Shown piece after piece: positions 48,801-57,728 of a DNA stretch of 64,000 nucleotides; the stretch's first letter is position 1, and each line of letters opens with the position of its first letter. This DNA comes from Pyxicephalus adspersus (Eukaryota > Chordata > Amphibia > Anura > Pyxicephalidae). The notes beneath the pieces are model-generated. The model had not been told where the DNA came from, ran no database searches, and was given only the letters and a program-made list of their open reading frames with translations. The position numbers were made by a program, and so were the translations under genes. The stretch is from assembly GCF_032062135.1 (NCBI RefSeq), contig NC_092864.1:15544318-15608317 (forward strand). The letters run 5' to 3'.

Positions 48801-51788
48801 TGCTGCATAATGAAAAGCAGGGGTGCAGAGACAGAAACTCAAAGCAGAGATTCCACCAAATCCCCAATATTTAAGAAAACGACAGTGGTTTAAGTCTGTA
48901 TTTTCTTGGAGTTTGTTGCTCACTTAAATAGTTTGCATTGTAGATTGTTTGGACCAAAGAGAAAGATGACCTCTGCCATTGCTCGCTGGCACAGTTCTGC
49001 CCGTCCTCCGGGTGACGCCTTGGAACAAGCCTATGCTGATCGTTTGGAAGCAGAGATGCAAGAATTGGCAATTCAGCTCCACAAGGTAAAGTTTCTGCAC
49101 CATCTTTTATTATTATTATACTGTACAAAGTCCATAGCCGTGTCACTAACTGTCCCTCAAAGGAGCTCACAATCTAATGTCCCTACTATAGTGATATGTC
49201 ATTAATGTAGTCTAAGGTCAATTTTAGGGAGAAGCCAATTAACCTAACTGCATGTTTTTGGGATGTGGGAGGAAACCGGAGTACCCAGAGTAAACCCACG
49301 CAGACATGGGGAGAACCTTCAAACTCCATGCAGATAGTGTCCTGGCTGGGATTCGAACCTAGGACCTAGCGCTGCAAAGGTCAGAGTGCTAACCCCTGAG
49401 GCACCGTGCTGCCTATGAACCTAACTCTCAAAATCAGAGGACAGAAAAGATGATAGATCAAAAACCAGTTAGACATCTTCTTAGAAAAGATGACATTCTT
49501 TTAATTGCATATCATATTGACTTGTTTTGGTCTTGTATTGCAGAAGTGTGAAGAGACTGAGCTCCTAAAAGCACAAGTTGACCAGGAGAGGGAACTTCGA
49601 GCTGTGGCTGAGAGCTGCCTCATGGAGCAAGAGACTAAGTCGAGGAATGTTCGCTGCCAATTGGAGGGCACATGTAACCTGGCCACAGAAGCTCAGAGGG
49701 CAATCACTCAGCTCAGGTAACTTTCAGCAGCTTCACCAAAACGCAAACAGAACGAAAACTTGGCACATGTATTTGCCAATGCACCAGGCATTCCTGGCTA
49801 GAAAATCCCTGTTTTAGGAGGGGTCCTATCTTGCACTACAACACTCGTGTTTATCTTTTTTTTTTTTTTTTTTTTTTTCCTCCTCTATTTTTAAAGTATT
49901 TTTTACGTTTGTTTGGAGGAGTCACTTGCTTTTAAATCCTCTTTTGTGCATTGTTGGCCTCCAGTAGATGGCACTGTGTCCTCATGTTAAGTATGTAACA
50001 AACTCTAATCAGACAGCTAGACACTTTATTTGAGGGCTCAGCATCTACTAGTGGTGTGAATGGAGTACAAATAATTCTTCTTTTACCAGTTTAAAAGCGC
50101 CCGCACTTACGACTGGCTCCTCCGACGAGTACACTGTACAAAACTGCACAGTGTACATCCACAAGGTGTCTTCTGGGCTCCTAGGTCCTCCTCCTCCTCC
50201 ACATTCCTCTCATTACCCAGTCTGCAGACTGTCAGTGAGCTTGTCACTGACAGGCACTGGTTAATCGCAGCACTGCAGACAAGGTCTTTCCTATGCTCCT
50301 TGCTTAGTGACAAATTTGCTTAACGGCCAGGTCTCAGGAACAGAACGTTAAGCGAGGAGCATCCGTATAAACAGATTCTTTTTCTAATGGCAGTTTATAC
50401 TTTGGTATATATGCTACAGTCAAGAATTATTGATTACAGGGCTTTCTGTACTTCTTATATACCTACGAGAGTTAAGCTTTTGTGTAGCCATTTTTTTTTT
50501 ACATTATTGGATACTGTCTTTTAAATACCACTGATTGCCAAGTGTAGAATTTTGCAAGTATTGTTCTTGTGAGGGGTTGCTCTTTCCCAGCATCTCCTAA
50601 TTAAGCTTGTCAACTTCAATTTAATGTCCTGACCCTGTAACTATAACTTGTGGCTCCCCTACAAAACTCCATAGAGATTTATCAATGTTGGATTTGCTCA
50701 CTAATGTCCCTGTCCGCTGCCTTCACTTCGATGCCCAGAAAAGGAGAAGATGAAGGCAGCTGACATACACCAAATACTAACGTCATTCATTTGGGACCAT
50801 TTTGGCCTTTTAAAATTTGTAACAATTACAATTACTTTTGGCTTCATTTGCTGCATTAAAATGTATATAGTTGAAATATCTGATGGCTTATAATATTTTA
50901 TTTACATATGTCGCAGGATTTGCCAGGAAGAACTATCTCAGCGCCTGGGTAAATCAAACGTAAGAACACGGACAGGCCCCCCTAGGTCAACAGGTAAATT
51001 GTAGATGGAAACGGAGTGTACCCAATGATACTAAAAGATACAGATTTAGCTATGGAAAGTTGAAGAGCTATAATGGGTTAACTTTGGTTATATTTGGTAA
51101 TATTTAAGTTCCAGGCTAATAGGTGAAATCTAGGAACCATCAGAAACGTCTAAAGAATTTGTTCTTTTTTTCCTTATCGTAAAAACAAAATTACATTGTA
51201 TGGGCAGCAGGTGGAGCTCTAAGCTCCTCTCGTTGACCTTACTGCTCATAAAGCACACTATAAGCTTGCAAAACTTAAAAGGGGAACTAAAGTTGCAGTT
51301 TTAAGAATATGTCCTCAGGCAGATTATTGTAGAAAAGGACAGGCAATGTCCCTTCTGTAACGTGACCAACTTTTTAAATAAAATTATTTCTTTTAATTAT
51401 TATTTACTATTCCAGTGAGAGCCAAAAGGGGGACATTGTATAGGAAGTTATTTGTCTAGATTGAATTACGATTACATAATGGTTATGTAAAGCTTGGTGC
51501 TTGCCTGTATGTTACATTAATTCTTCCTTCCTATCTTTGTCAGGACCTCATGCTGGAAACCCAGCCTCACTGAAGCATATGAGCATGCTGGAGCTGTCTT
51601 CCTTCCTAGATGAAAGCACTGCTGTATTGGGTAAGGTTTTATTAAGGATTTGTTATCTGTCTGTTCCATAATTAAGGGGATACTCAGCATTTCTTCCCTC
51701 TACAGAAAAGGCAGTCAGAGCTGTGCAGGAAAACCTTGAAAAGCTGAGATCATCAGATAAAGGACGACACAAATGGCCAGACCCCTGA
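39368..51788 (+). CDS. anks3: ANKS3, ankyrin repeat and SAM domain protein 3, complete
   Basis: Fifteen coding exons: 39368-39528, 40523-40721, 42123-42244, 42337-42418, 42756-42891, 44740-44895, 45255-45389, 46082-46176, 47226-47387, 48307-48431, 48944-49085, 49544-49716, 50917-50993, 51544-51630, 51706-51788. Phases join into 644 codons plus TGA; the human protein is about 656 aa. It starts MASELSDESSETEMLNRSLS, matching the vertebrate N-terminus. Order: ankyrin repeats (about 40-220), serine-rich linker (235-415), SAM domain (about 417-485), coiled coil (490-600) and a short conserved tail. ANKS3 is a cytosolic scaffold that binds BICC1 and ANKS6 through SAM contacts and also NEK kinases, in the module tied to nephronophthisis and laterality. 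All splice sites are GT-AG; the exon 6 donor (GTTAGT) is the weakest. Confidence 0.95.
40319..40435. mobile_element. Small foldback element with CTCF-like motif, copy 1
   Basis: Arms: GCCACCAGTAGATGGCGCTG followed by TGTCCTTATGTAAAAT at the left; the complement at the right ends CATCATCTAGTGGC. The left arm holds CCAGTAGATGGCGC (40323-40336), a full match to the CTCF core CCASYAGRKGGCRS. It lies in ANKS3 intron 1. A related copy is at 49957-50056. Confidence 0.65.
41618..42019 (+). other. Unassigned 133-codon open frame in ANKS3 intron 2
   Basis: Opens with MGKVHLICSIVADDSQPQRG and ends FSKSCTPKRFYEFVEPPE. It is longer than chance frames nearby and its basic, proline- and glutamine-rich C-terminal part (KQEEPQQPVRGPTSQRSQVR) looks like coding sequence. 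It has no homology I recognise and no RT, integrase or transposase motif. It could be the end of a decayed transposable-element protein. Confidence 0.25.
43407..43850. mobile_element. Palindromic element inserted in the LINE
   Basis: Interrupts the LINE between GGAGCAAGCCA and GAGCAGCTAGCGG. It carries the inverted blocks CTAGTGCCCCGG / CCGGGCA and a near-perfect hairpin at 43547-43595, whose stem sequence recurs at about 43702-43736. No coding potential. The exact ends and target duplication are not resolved. Confidence 0.55.
43547..43595. repeat. 23-bp stem, 3-nt loop inverted repeat
   Basis: The arms at 43547-43569 and 43573-43595 are complementary except for one position; the core is AACTCTCAATGGAG / CTCCATTGAGAGTTT. 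Loop TTT. Likely able to extrude as a cruciform. Confidence 0.9.
44740..47387 (+). CDS. anks3: ANKS3 serine-rich linker, exons 6-9
   Basis: Low-complexity region between ankyrin repeats and SAM. Conserved islands are EDLSSSDESSSSSYRSRP, IHDGPQALAKITG, PPQGYVTFTELEYEA, YRDVTSPINDPDVESNGSS and PGVSSEASLESNEDSDPAA. The serine runs followed by D/E suggest CK2-type phosphorylation. Exon 6 has two acceptors 10 bases apart; only the downstream one (exon from 44740) keeps the frame. This part varies most in length between species and accounts for most of the size difference from human ANKS3. Confidence 0.92.
47706..48215 (+). mobile_element. Tc1/mariner-type transposase remnant, deletion derivative
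   Basis: Plus-strand sequence matches a familiar vertebrate Tc1/mariner transposase: the region of CATGGACGCCCAAGGCTCAT, then GAACTAGACTGTAGAGCAAT (a TMEQW-type stretch), then GACTTAAAGGATCTGC and ACACCTTCAGAGGTCTTGTG (the C-terminal LKDLL...F.GLVES). The part between GAAGAAGGAAGGCATTGTG and ACTTAAAGGATC, where the catalytic DNAPCH and PDLNPIE motifs should lie, is absent. Many stops. It lies in ANKS3 intron 9. Confidence 0.7.
48307..49085 (+). CDS. anks3: ANKS3 SAM domain, exons 10-11
   Basis: Exon 10 reads DLAELLEQIGCSKYLPVFQE, then QDVNLRIFLTLTEPDLKEVG; exon 11 completes with LFGPKRKMTSAIARWHSSAR. These are the five helices of a SAM domain, including the L.EPDL.EVGIT..G...K mid-loop/end-helix pattern used for SAM polymer contacts. 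Exon 11 continues into the start of the coiled coil (ADRLEAEMQELAIQLHK). Confidence 0.95.
49107..49413 (-). mobile_element. tRNA-headed SINE in ANKS3 intron 11
   Basis: Reverse orientation: TTATTATTATTATACTGTAC tail at the left, then GGAGCTCACAATCTAATGTC, GGGATGTGGGAGGAAACCGG and the head GTGCTAACCCCTGAGGCACC at the right. It starts about 20 bp after the exon 11 donor. Confidence 0.85.
49544..51788 (+). CDS. anks3: ANKS3 coiled coil and C-terminus, exons 12-15
   Basis: Exon 12 encodes a long heptad-rich helix (KCEETELLKAQVDQERELRA) and ends AQRAITQLR. Exons 13-14 are less conserved (SQRLGKSNVRTRTGPPRST; then SLKHMSMLELSSFLDES). Exon 15 has KAVRAVQENLEKLRSSDKGR and stops at TGA 51786-51788. 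A CAG/GTATCG donor eight bases after the stop could be joined to the CAG acceptor at 52714, giving a spliced 3' UTR. Confidence 0.9.
49857..49878. repeat. Poly(T) tract
   Basis: A run of about 22 T in ANKS3 intron 12. Confidence 0.85.
49957..50056. mobile_element. Small foldback element with CTCF-like motif, copy 2
   Basis: The left arm GGCCTCCAGTAGATGGCACT continues TGTCCTCATGTTAAG; the right end reads GCATCTACTAGTGGTG. CCAGTAGATGGCAC at 49961-49974 fits the CTCF core. Same family as 40319-40435. Confidence 0.6.
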
Positions 51789-54023
51789 GCAATCAGGTAT
51801 CGTGCAGTTTCTATTTAATTTTCCTGAACCATCTTTACAGTTTGTATCCATTAGACAGACCCTGCACTATAATGCATTTTGAAGATCTGAAGGCAGTTAT
51901 AATGTTGTATAGTCAATTTGTTAGCTTTCTAGTTTATTTTTAGGATTTTATGACACATCTACTGATTGACACAACTAGTGGATTTTTTGACACATCCTAG
52001 AAGTAAAACTACCCTTTCCCTCTGGCTAGTGGATACAATCATAAAGGCAGGCAGTGACAATGTTAAGGTGCTACACAATGTACACAACCCTACAGAGTGT
52101 ATAGGGCCATCTCTACTGTATTAGTTTTGCGTATCCAAGGTCCATACAGACTCTAGATTTTCATCACCCAGGAGAATCGTTCATGATCCTCACAGGTGAA
52201 ATGTAGCAGCAGCAGCACAAAGCCTTAAAATTTTCATGAAAGATCTGCCAAGCTGGATCACTAAACGGTAGTCTCTGTTTGGGGTGTCTTATGATCGTCC
52301 TTCCCTCCATATAGTACAGGCTACTCCACAGTAGCTGACCAGTCTGTCTGTAAAACCGTCTACCTGTTGCTTCCATTAAAAGAAGTTCCCTTTTTCCTTG
52401 CTGGAATTTATATTTTCCCTGCTGAGATATTTGGAAAAATAAGAGTGGGCATATGTAAAAATTTGTGCAAATCCAGCTGTGTGCTTCCCATCTTAATTAA
52501 CCCCCCACCCCACTCCATCCCATTTAATGTAATATAATGCTTAGCTACTGATCAAATTGGTTTACCCCACTTAGATGACGCATTTTGGATATTGTGGTTT
52601 GCAAAAAATTATTGTGGTTATCATAAAAAAAGCTAATTGGTTAACATAATCAAAACCCTTATTTCTTTCGAACTACTATGAATATTAAATATTTCCACCT
52701 GATCTTTTTGCAGGGGCCCTTTTCACTGTACCTCAGACGATGGGTGATATTTTCCACCCCGAAGATGACAGACCCAGGGCACAGTGCCCACAGGAGCCCC
52801 CACTGCTCCCCTTGGCTTAGCGTGCCAGCTGGAACCGGGCCTCACCTCCTGGTCCCTGGGTTGATGGTATTGGTGGCAGACTGCAACTGACAGTGATATT
52901 CTACTGAAATGTATGGGTGAAGGCGCAGCAGTGAAGGCCAACAATCTCAATGCTTGTTGATTGACGGGACATGGAAGGTTTACAAGACAGTTTGTTGTTA
53001 TTAGAAAGTCAGACTAGCTGTATAAAGCATTTGGTTGCTGGATAATACTCATTCTGCAACTGGCAGGGATTAAATATGCAATACACCACTCCTTTTAGAG
53101 ATTCTTCATGTTTTTATATTTTATCGGTTCTCTTTTAATAACATTGGTCAAATATTGAAGAACAACAAATAAGCCCAAGTTTGTCAACATTGTCCCCAGG
53201 ACTGTCTTTTGGTTCATGTATTCAGTTCCTTAATTAAAGCAAAATTGTGCAGAGTAATGCAGCAGTAATGTAAATTGTGCAGAGTAAACTTCCCTTCCTT
53301 CCTTTGCTCCCCAACTGCTCCATTCAGCCAACACAAGTAAAGAAGTCAAGTCCAAGGTAAGCTAAGACTTCTTTAGTCAGAGCTTGCACATACTTCCATG
53401 AGATGTCATTAGATCAATGACCAGCTTTGTCACATGAGAAAATGTGAAAGAATGAATTGGAGCAATATGTAGTCGTGCTCCTGGGCAGGGGACGAAAACT
53501 GTTGCTTTGCATTCTTAAAGCATGTGTTTGTTTCAAGAAAGATGTTTAGGAGAAAGTATAAAAATTTACTAGAAGATTGCTTAGAACTAACATGGCAGGA
53601 GATACGTGTTTGGTTTCTGAAGCTTTTCTACATAATCATTTACATAGTTTCCAGTTACTGAGCACACATCCTAGTGTGTAACTCAATTATGGAGGAGAGA
53701 GAAAATGGAGGCTGGAGAGATTACTGAATGTGTAGAGCCAATGGGAAATCTTTAAAACCTTTGTCATGTTTAGTGCTGCCGGAAGTTTTTTGGAGAGATT
53801 TGTTCACTTTCTGTCTGGAAGGCTTTCCCCTGGAACGGGAAGGGAGGGAAAATCTCTGTGATGGTATCGGTAAAACCTAACAAAGGGTTCAAATTTTTCC
53901 CCCATTCAATTCAAAACTATTTTGGGTATAGATAAATTTAAGGCCTGCTACTTTTAATTTTTAACTTTGGTTCATTTAAAGGAAACCCACAATAATGGGA
54001 TTTTAATGGCACACTTCAGATAA

Positions 54024-54029
54024 AATAAA
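54024..54029 (+). promoter_or_regulatory. Candidate ANKS3 polyadenylation signal
   Basis: First AATAAA on the plus strand that I see after the ANKS3 stop. Another at 55054-55059 would carry the UTR across the antisense GPCR tail exon. Confidence 0.35.
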
Positions 54030-54270
54030 AGTTTGAGATTCAGAGTTCATCAAATCAGATGTGTTGTTTTGTCAGAGAGTTTCCATTGGTTTCAGATTTT
54101 CAAGTGAAGGGTTTAGCCATTTTGTTACAGTAATGGTTGAAGCATTTGCTGCAGGTTCGATTGAATGAACAGCCTCGGAGATGCGGCATTGCTGCACCGT
54201 ACTGGCAAGCAGTCAGTTCCCTGGTCCCGCAGCCTAACTTGCTTGCTTTGTCTTATTCCGGTGACCTCCA

Positions 54271-54276
54271 TTTATT
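54271..54276 (-). promoter_or_regulatory. Candidate polyadenylation signal of the GPCR gene
   Basis: AATAAA on the minus strand, 201 bp beyond the TGA at 54478. It overlaps the TAA that ends a second open frame running through this region. Confidence 0.45.
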
Positions 54277-54477
54277 GTAGAACGCTAAGAGCAAGGAAGT
54301 CCACATCTGTGATGGAGTTTAGTTTTGAGTCGGCCCCCTTGGATACAGTGTTAGCCTGATGGCCTTCATGGTCGTAGAGGGCAGAAAGTAAGTCTGTGAT
54401 TGAGATCTGTTTTGAACCAGCTCCTTTAGTTCTATATTTCCAGGCTCCCATAAAGCATCCAATATCTATATGATAGG

Positions 54478-55765
54478 TCATCGAAGGCACAAGGCTGGCC
54501 TGTTCATTTTCCACAACTGCCATTTCTTTTGCATTTCATATTTGACCTAAAAGAGTGAAAGTCCAAAGAAATCCATGTAATTAATGAAAGCCAGTTGCAC
54601 AGAAAAAAGTGACAGGTTCTCTTGGAATATTGAACGATCCTTTAGATAATGCATCAGGGTCCTCTGCTAATATCTGGTGCTTTTAAGTAGGAGTGGAGCA
54701 ATGTTTAGGCATGTGGGTCCATTCACCAAGGCCAAATGCTCATATGGGGGGGGGGTGAATTTTAACTCAATGTAAGCTGCTATATAGAGTTTACACAGGT
54801 CTTGGCAATTTGATGGGTGAACAGAGAGGTGGAGAAGTATCGATGGAAGAGGGGTTCTTCTTTCAAAAGAACCTGTCTCTTTGCCCTAAGAGTACAAATG
54901 ACAGAGCCTTTTTATCCTTTTATTTTAACTTCTCATATTTCCACAGCTTTACCAAAAACTATTCTGCCTTTGAAAACCTTTGATTATAGTTTATTTTCAG
55001 TTGCTGAACACAGACTGCCTCAAATGCCTATGAAATGCTACAGTGTGCATTTTAATAAATGTTTTTGTAAAAGAAAATTCAATCTCGTTTAATTAAGCAA
55101 TACAAAAAAAAAACTAAAATAACGTTGATGATATATTTTCAATGAAGATGACCTGATTGTCTTTTGGAAGTCATATATATAAGGTCTTTCATAAAGTAGG
55201 TAGGTTTTTATCTTGAGGTAGGTAGAGACCAACAGAATATATTGTCTTATTTCCTAGGTACACAGATTTAGTATTTAGAATATGCTGGATTCACAAAGCT
55301 GTAATGGATGTACTAATGGCCAAGTGACCATTATTTCACGTGTCTGTTTTATTCATATACAGAAAAAAATGATGATTTTTTTAAGCCTATATTGCCAGGC
55401 ACATCCCAGCTTCTCCTGCAATGCCAGGTCTGATTGAACTCTCGTGCAATCAATTTGGTCCAGCCAATCATGATAGCCAAAGAACAGAATGCAGAATAGA
55501 AGAAGATCGTAGCACCCGTGGGGACAGGTGAGTATCCTCTGGGTTAAGGTCTGCTTTAACATACAAGATCAGCTTTGTTTTTATATCTTAATGAAGATAT
55601 GTTCTTGTTTATTACAGCAACCAACTATAGGGTCACGGATGCAGCTCAAGCTGTGGATAATTGCTAGTTGATTTGTTTCACTCACCTCTTTATTTGCAAA
55701 GCAATACAGCACAGCAACTAGAAAACCCTGTAAGAGAGAGAGTGAAAGTGAAATAAAGGATGAAA

Positions 55766-55821
<56 letters not shown>

Positions 55822-57728
55822 ACACATTAGTATGCTAAAACAAAACAGCTCTGATCCATTGAGGCATAGATTGCACAAGACCTCTGAAGGTCCTCCACCA
55901 TGATGTTAGCAGCAGATCCTTTAAGTTATGCTGCTTTTGCCAGCCTGCCTTTTTCCCCATTGTACATCCTCATGCCATCCTCTCTCCAAGTAAATTACAT
56001 ACACATATTTATGTAAAATATGATTCATCAGACCAGGTCACCTACTTCTGTTGCTCCATAGTCCAGTTCTGCAGTTGGTGGTCCAGTTCTGCAGTTGGTG
56101 GGAAAATATTAGCATTCCTCTAGCACTGTAGCCTCATACTGTACAGTGTATACTGCCATACAGTACATATACTGTGTTTTCTGGCTCTCAGACCAGCGTT
56201 CATTCCCCCCCACAACTAGTGTTACAGCAGCACTTCTGTAGGATTCCACCAATTGGGCTTCCTTCTTACCCTCTGCCAAACATACATCAATGATCCTTGG
56301 AAGCCCATGATCATGTTGGCAGTTCATAGGTCCTTGCTTGGGCTACTTTTAGTATGTAGTAACCATTGCATTACTAGGAACACCCACAGGATCTGCTGTT
56401 TTGGAGATGCTCTGAACCAGTCATCTAAGGATCACAATTAAGCTCTTATCTGAGTCGCTCAGATCCATACTCTTAGTTACAAAAAGATTGATAACTGTGA
56501 CAGGACAGTGCCACATCCAGTATTCAGGATACAAAACCTATCGATCTAAGGATTTTTTGGCACCTTTCTTTAATAAGTATCAGGTAATTTTAATAAAAAT
56601 ATAATCTGTACATTAAAAAAAAAATACATATTTCAAAACCTTAGGACAGCAATGTCAAACTCAAATACACAGTGGGCCAAAATTAAACACTTAGACAAAG
56701 CCGCCGGCCAAACTTGAAGTTTATTGAAAAAATTGAAGAAGTTTTTCCCTTCTCATTAGATATGGAAACAAAGAGGTCTCTCAACATTCAATCTGGAAAA
56801 AGCCTATAATAGAGAAATTGCACCGCTACTATAATTCCCTGTGTCTACTAAACCGTCCAAAGCGAAGCCACGCATAGGCAGAGAGGCCGCTGGTCTATAG
56901 ACGCGAGGGAATGCTCGAGGGATGCTGGGAATTGTAGTAGCGGCTCTCGAAAATGCATGGAGACATTTCAACCAAACTTGCAATGTTACACCATCACTCA
57001 GAAATGCATTGACACATTTCAACCATGAGACCTTATAATATAATTTAATAGTATAATATAAGATTGCAATAAATAAATACCCGGGCACCGCTGGGAATCA
57101 GCTAGTACAATAATAACAACATAGACTTACATTAATCATCCCTATATGCTAACAACAAATTAATTTACATTAGTAGTCTTTCATATTTAAAGAGATTGTA
57201 TTTTTATATGTTCTAAGGTGTTGATGTGTTTTTTTCAATATACAAATGAGTTATGAAATATATCCGATACTCATTGAGGAAAGGTGTCTAAAAAGTCTTA
57301 GTTCTTTTGGATCCTTACCCTTGTAAAATTTTCCTGCTTCGAACACATCACCTTCAAGAAATGAATGTTCACTTGCTACATAATATATTCCACCCATGGA
57401 TAGGTGCCATTGTAACCAGATCATCAACACTACATCTATCAGTGGTTTTAATATTTGGGCTTATTGGTGTGTATATCAAACGGAGCAGCTCATAGAGGCC
57501 CTCATATATTCCCATTCATGGTGGTCAGTGTAAACAATTACATATAATAACTTTTATGAATATTATGTATTACTTATCACTAAACTCACCTGGAAAGAGC
57601 TGAAGAAGAGATTGAAGAAGACTTTGACGTATCGCAGAGTTCCTGATGTTTGCTCATCCGTGGCAAAGATAAACACAACTTCATGAATTCCGAAAAGTGG
57701 AATTAGAGTCAGTGTGGCTTTGGCCAAT
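54478..57728 (-). CDS. Glucagon-receptor-family class B GPCR, last three coding exons
   Basis: Minus-strand exons 57590-57728, 55686-55727 and 54478-54546. The first encodes [20 protein letters not shown] (TM6 and third extracellular loop) and [20 protein letters not shown] (start of TM7). The second is the 42-nt exon typical of this family, [14 protein letters not shown] (end of TM7 and start of helix 8). The third gives [20 protein letters not shown], two more residues and TGA. It most resembles glucagon receptor ([28 protein letters not shown]). GIPR, GLP1R, GLP2R and the glucagon-receptor-like receptor kept in frogs and birds are alternatives, so no symbol is given. It is a plasma-membrane Gs-coupled peptide hormone receptor by family. 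TM1-TM5 exons are not seen up to 64000, and the tail is short for the family. Confidence 0.82.
55770..55822. repeat. (TA)n(CA)n microsatellite
   Basis: About 18 AT units followed by ACACACACACACAAC, 43 bp upstream (transcript sense) of the 42-nt GPCR exon, inside its intron. Confidence 0.9.
55865..57473 (-). mobile_element. Tc1/mariner deletion derivative, reverse orientation, interrupted by other repeats
   Basis: The right part (57310-57473) has GTTCACTTGCTACATAATAT, TTCCACCCATGGATAGGTGC and the end TTATTGGTGTGTA, the usual flank and TIR of this family. 55865-56480 has the transposase region in reverse (ACATCAATGATCCTTGG, GATGCTCTGAACCAGTCATC, AGACCTCTGAAGGTCCTCCA). Between GCAGCATAACTTAAAGGATC and GGAAAAAGGCAGG (minus sense) the catalytic core is missing, as in 47706-48215. 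Roughly 56480-57305 is later inserted sequence. It lies in a GPCR intron. Confidence 0.7.
56645..57106. mobile_element. hAT-like end and possible Helitron 3' end nested in the Tc1 element
   Basis: CAGCAATGTCAAACTCAAAT followed by ACAGTGGGCCAAAATTAAAC matches the left end of a common vertebrate hAT family. At 57081-57106, CCGGGCACCGCTGGGAATCA then GCTAGT looks like a Helitron 3' end (short hairpin followed by CTAG). These may be two insertions. Class calls are from memory of consensus ends. Confidence 0.4.

Larger units (their letters stand above)
51789..54477. other. ANKS3 3' region and convergent gap to the GPCR gene
   Basis: Holds the probable spliced ANKS3 3' UTR (second part from about 52715, after TTTTTGCAG). 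No open frame here looks conserved. Apart from the two polyadenylation signals listed separately, nothing else is recognised. Confidence 0.5.
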
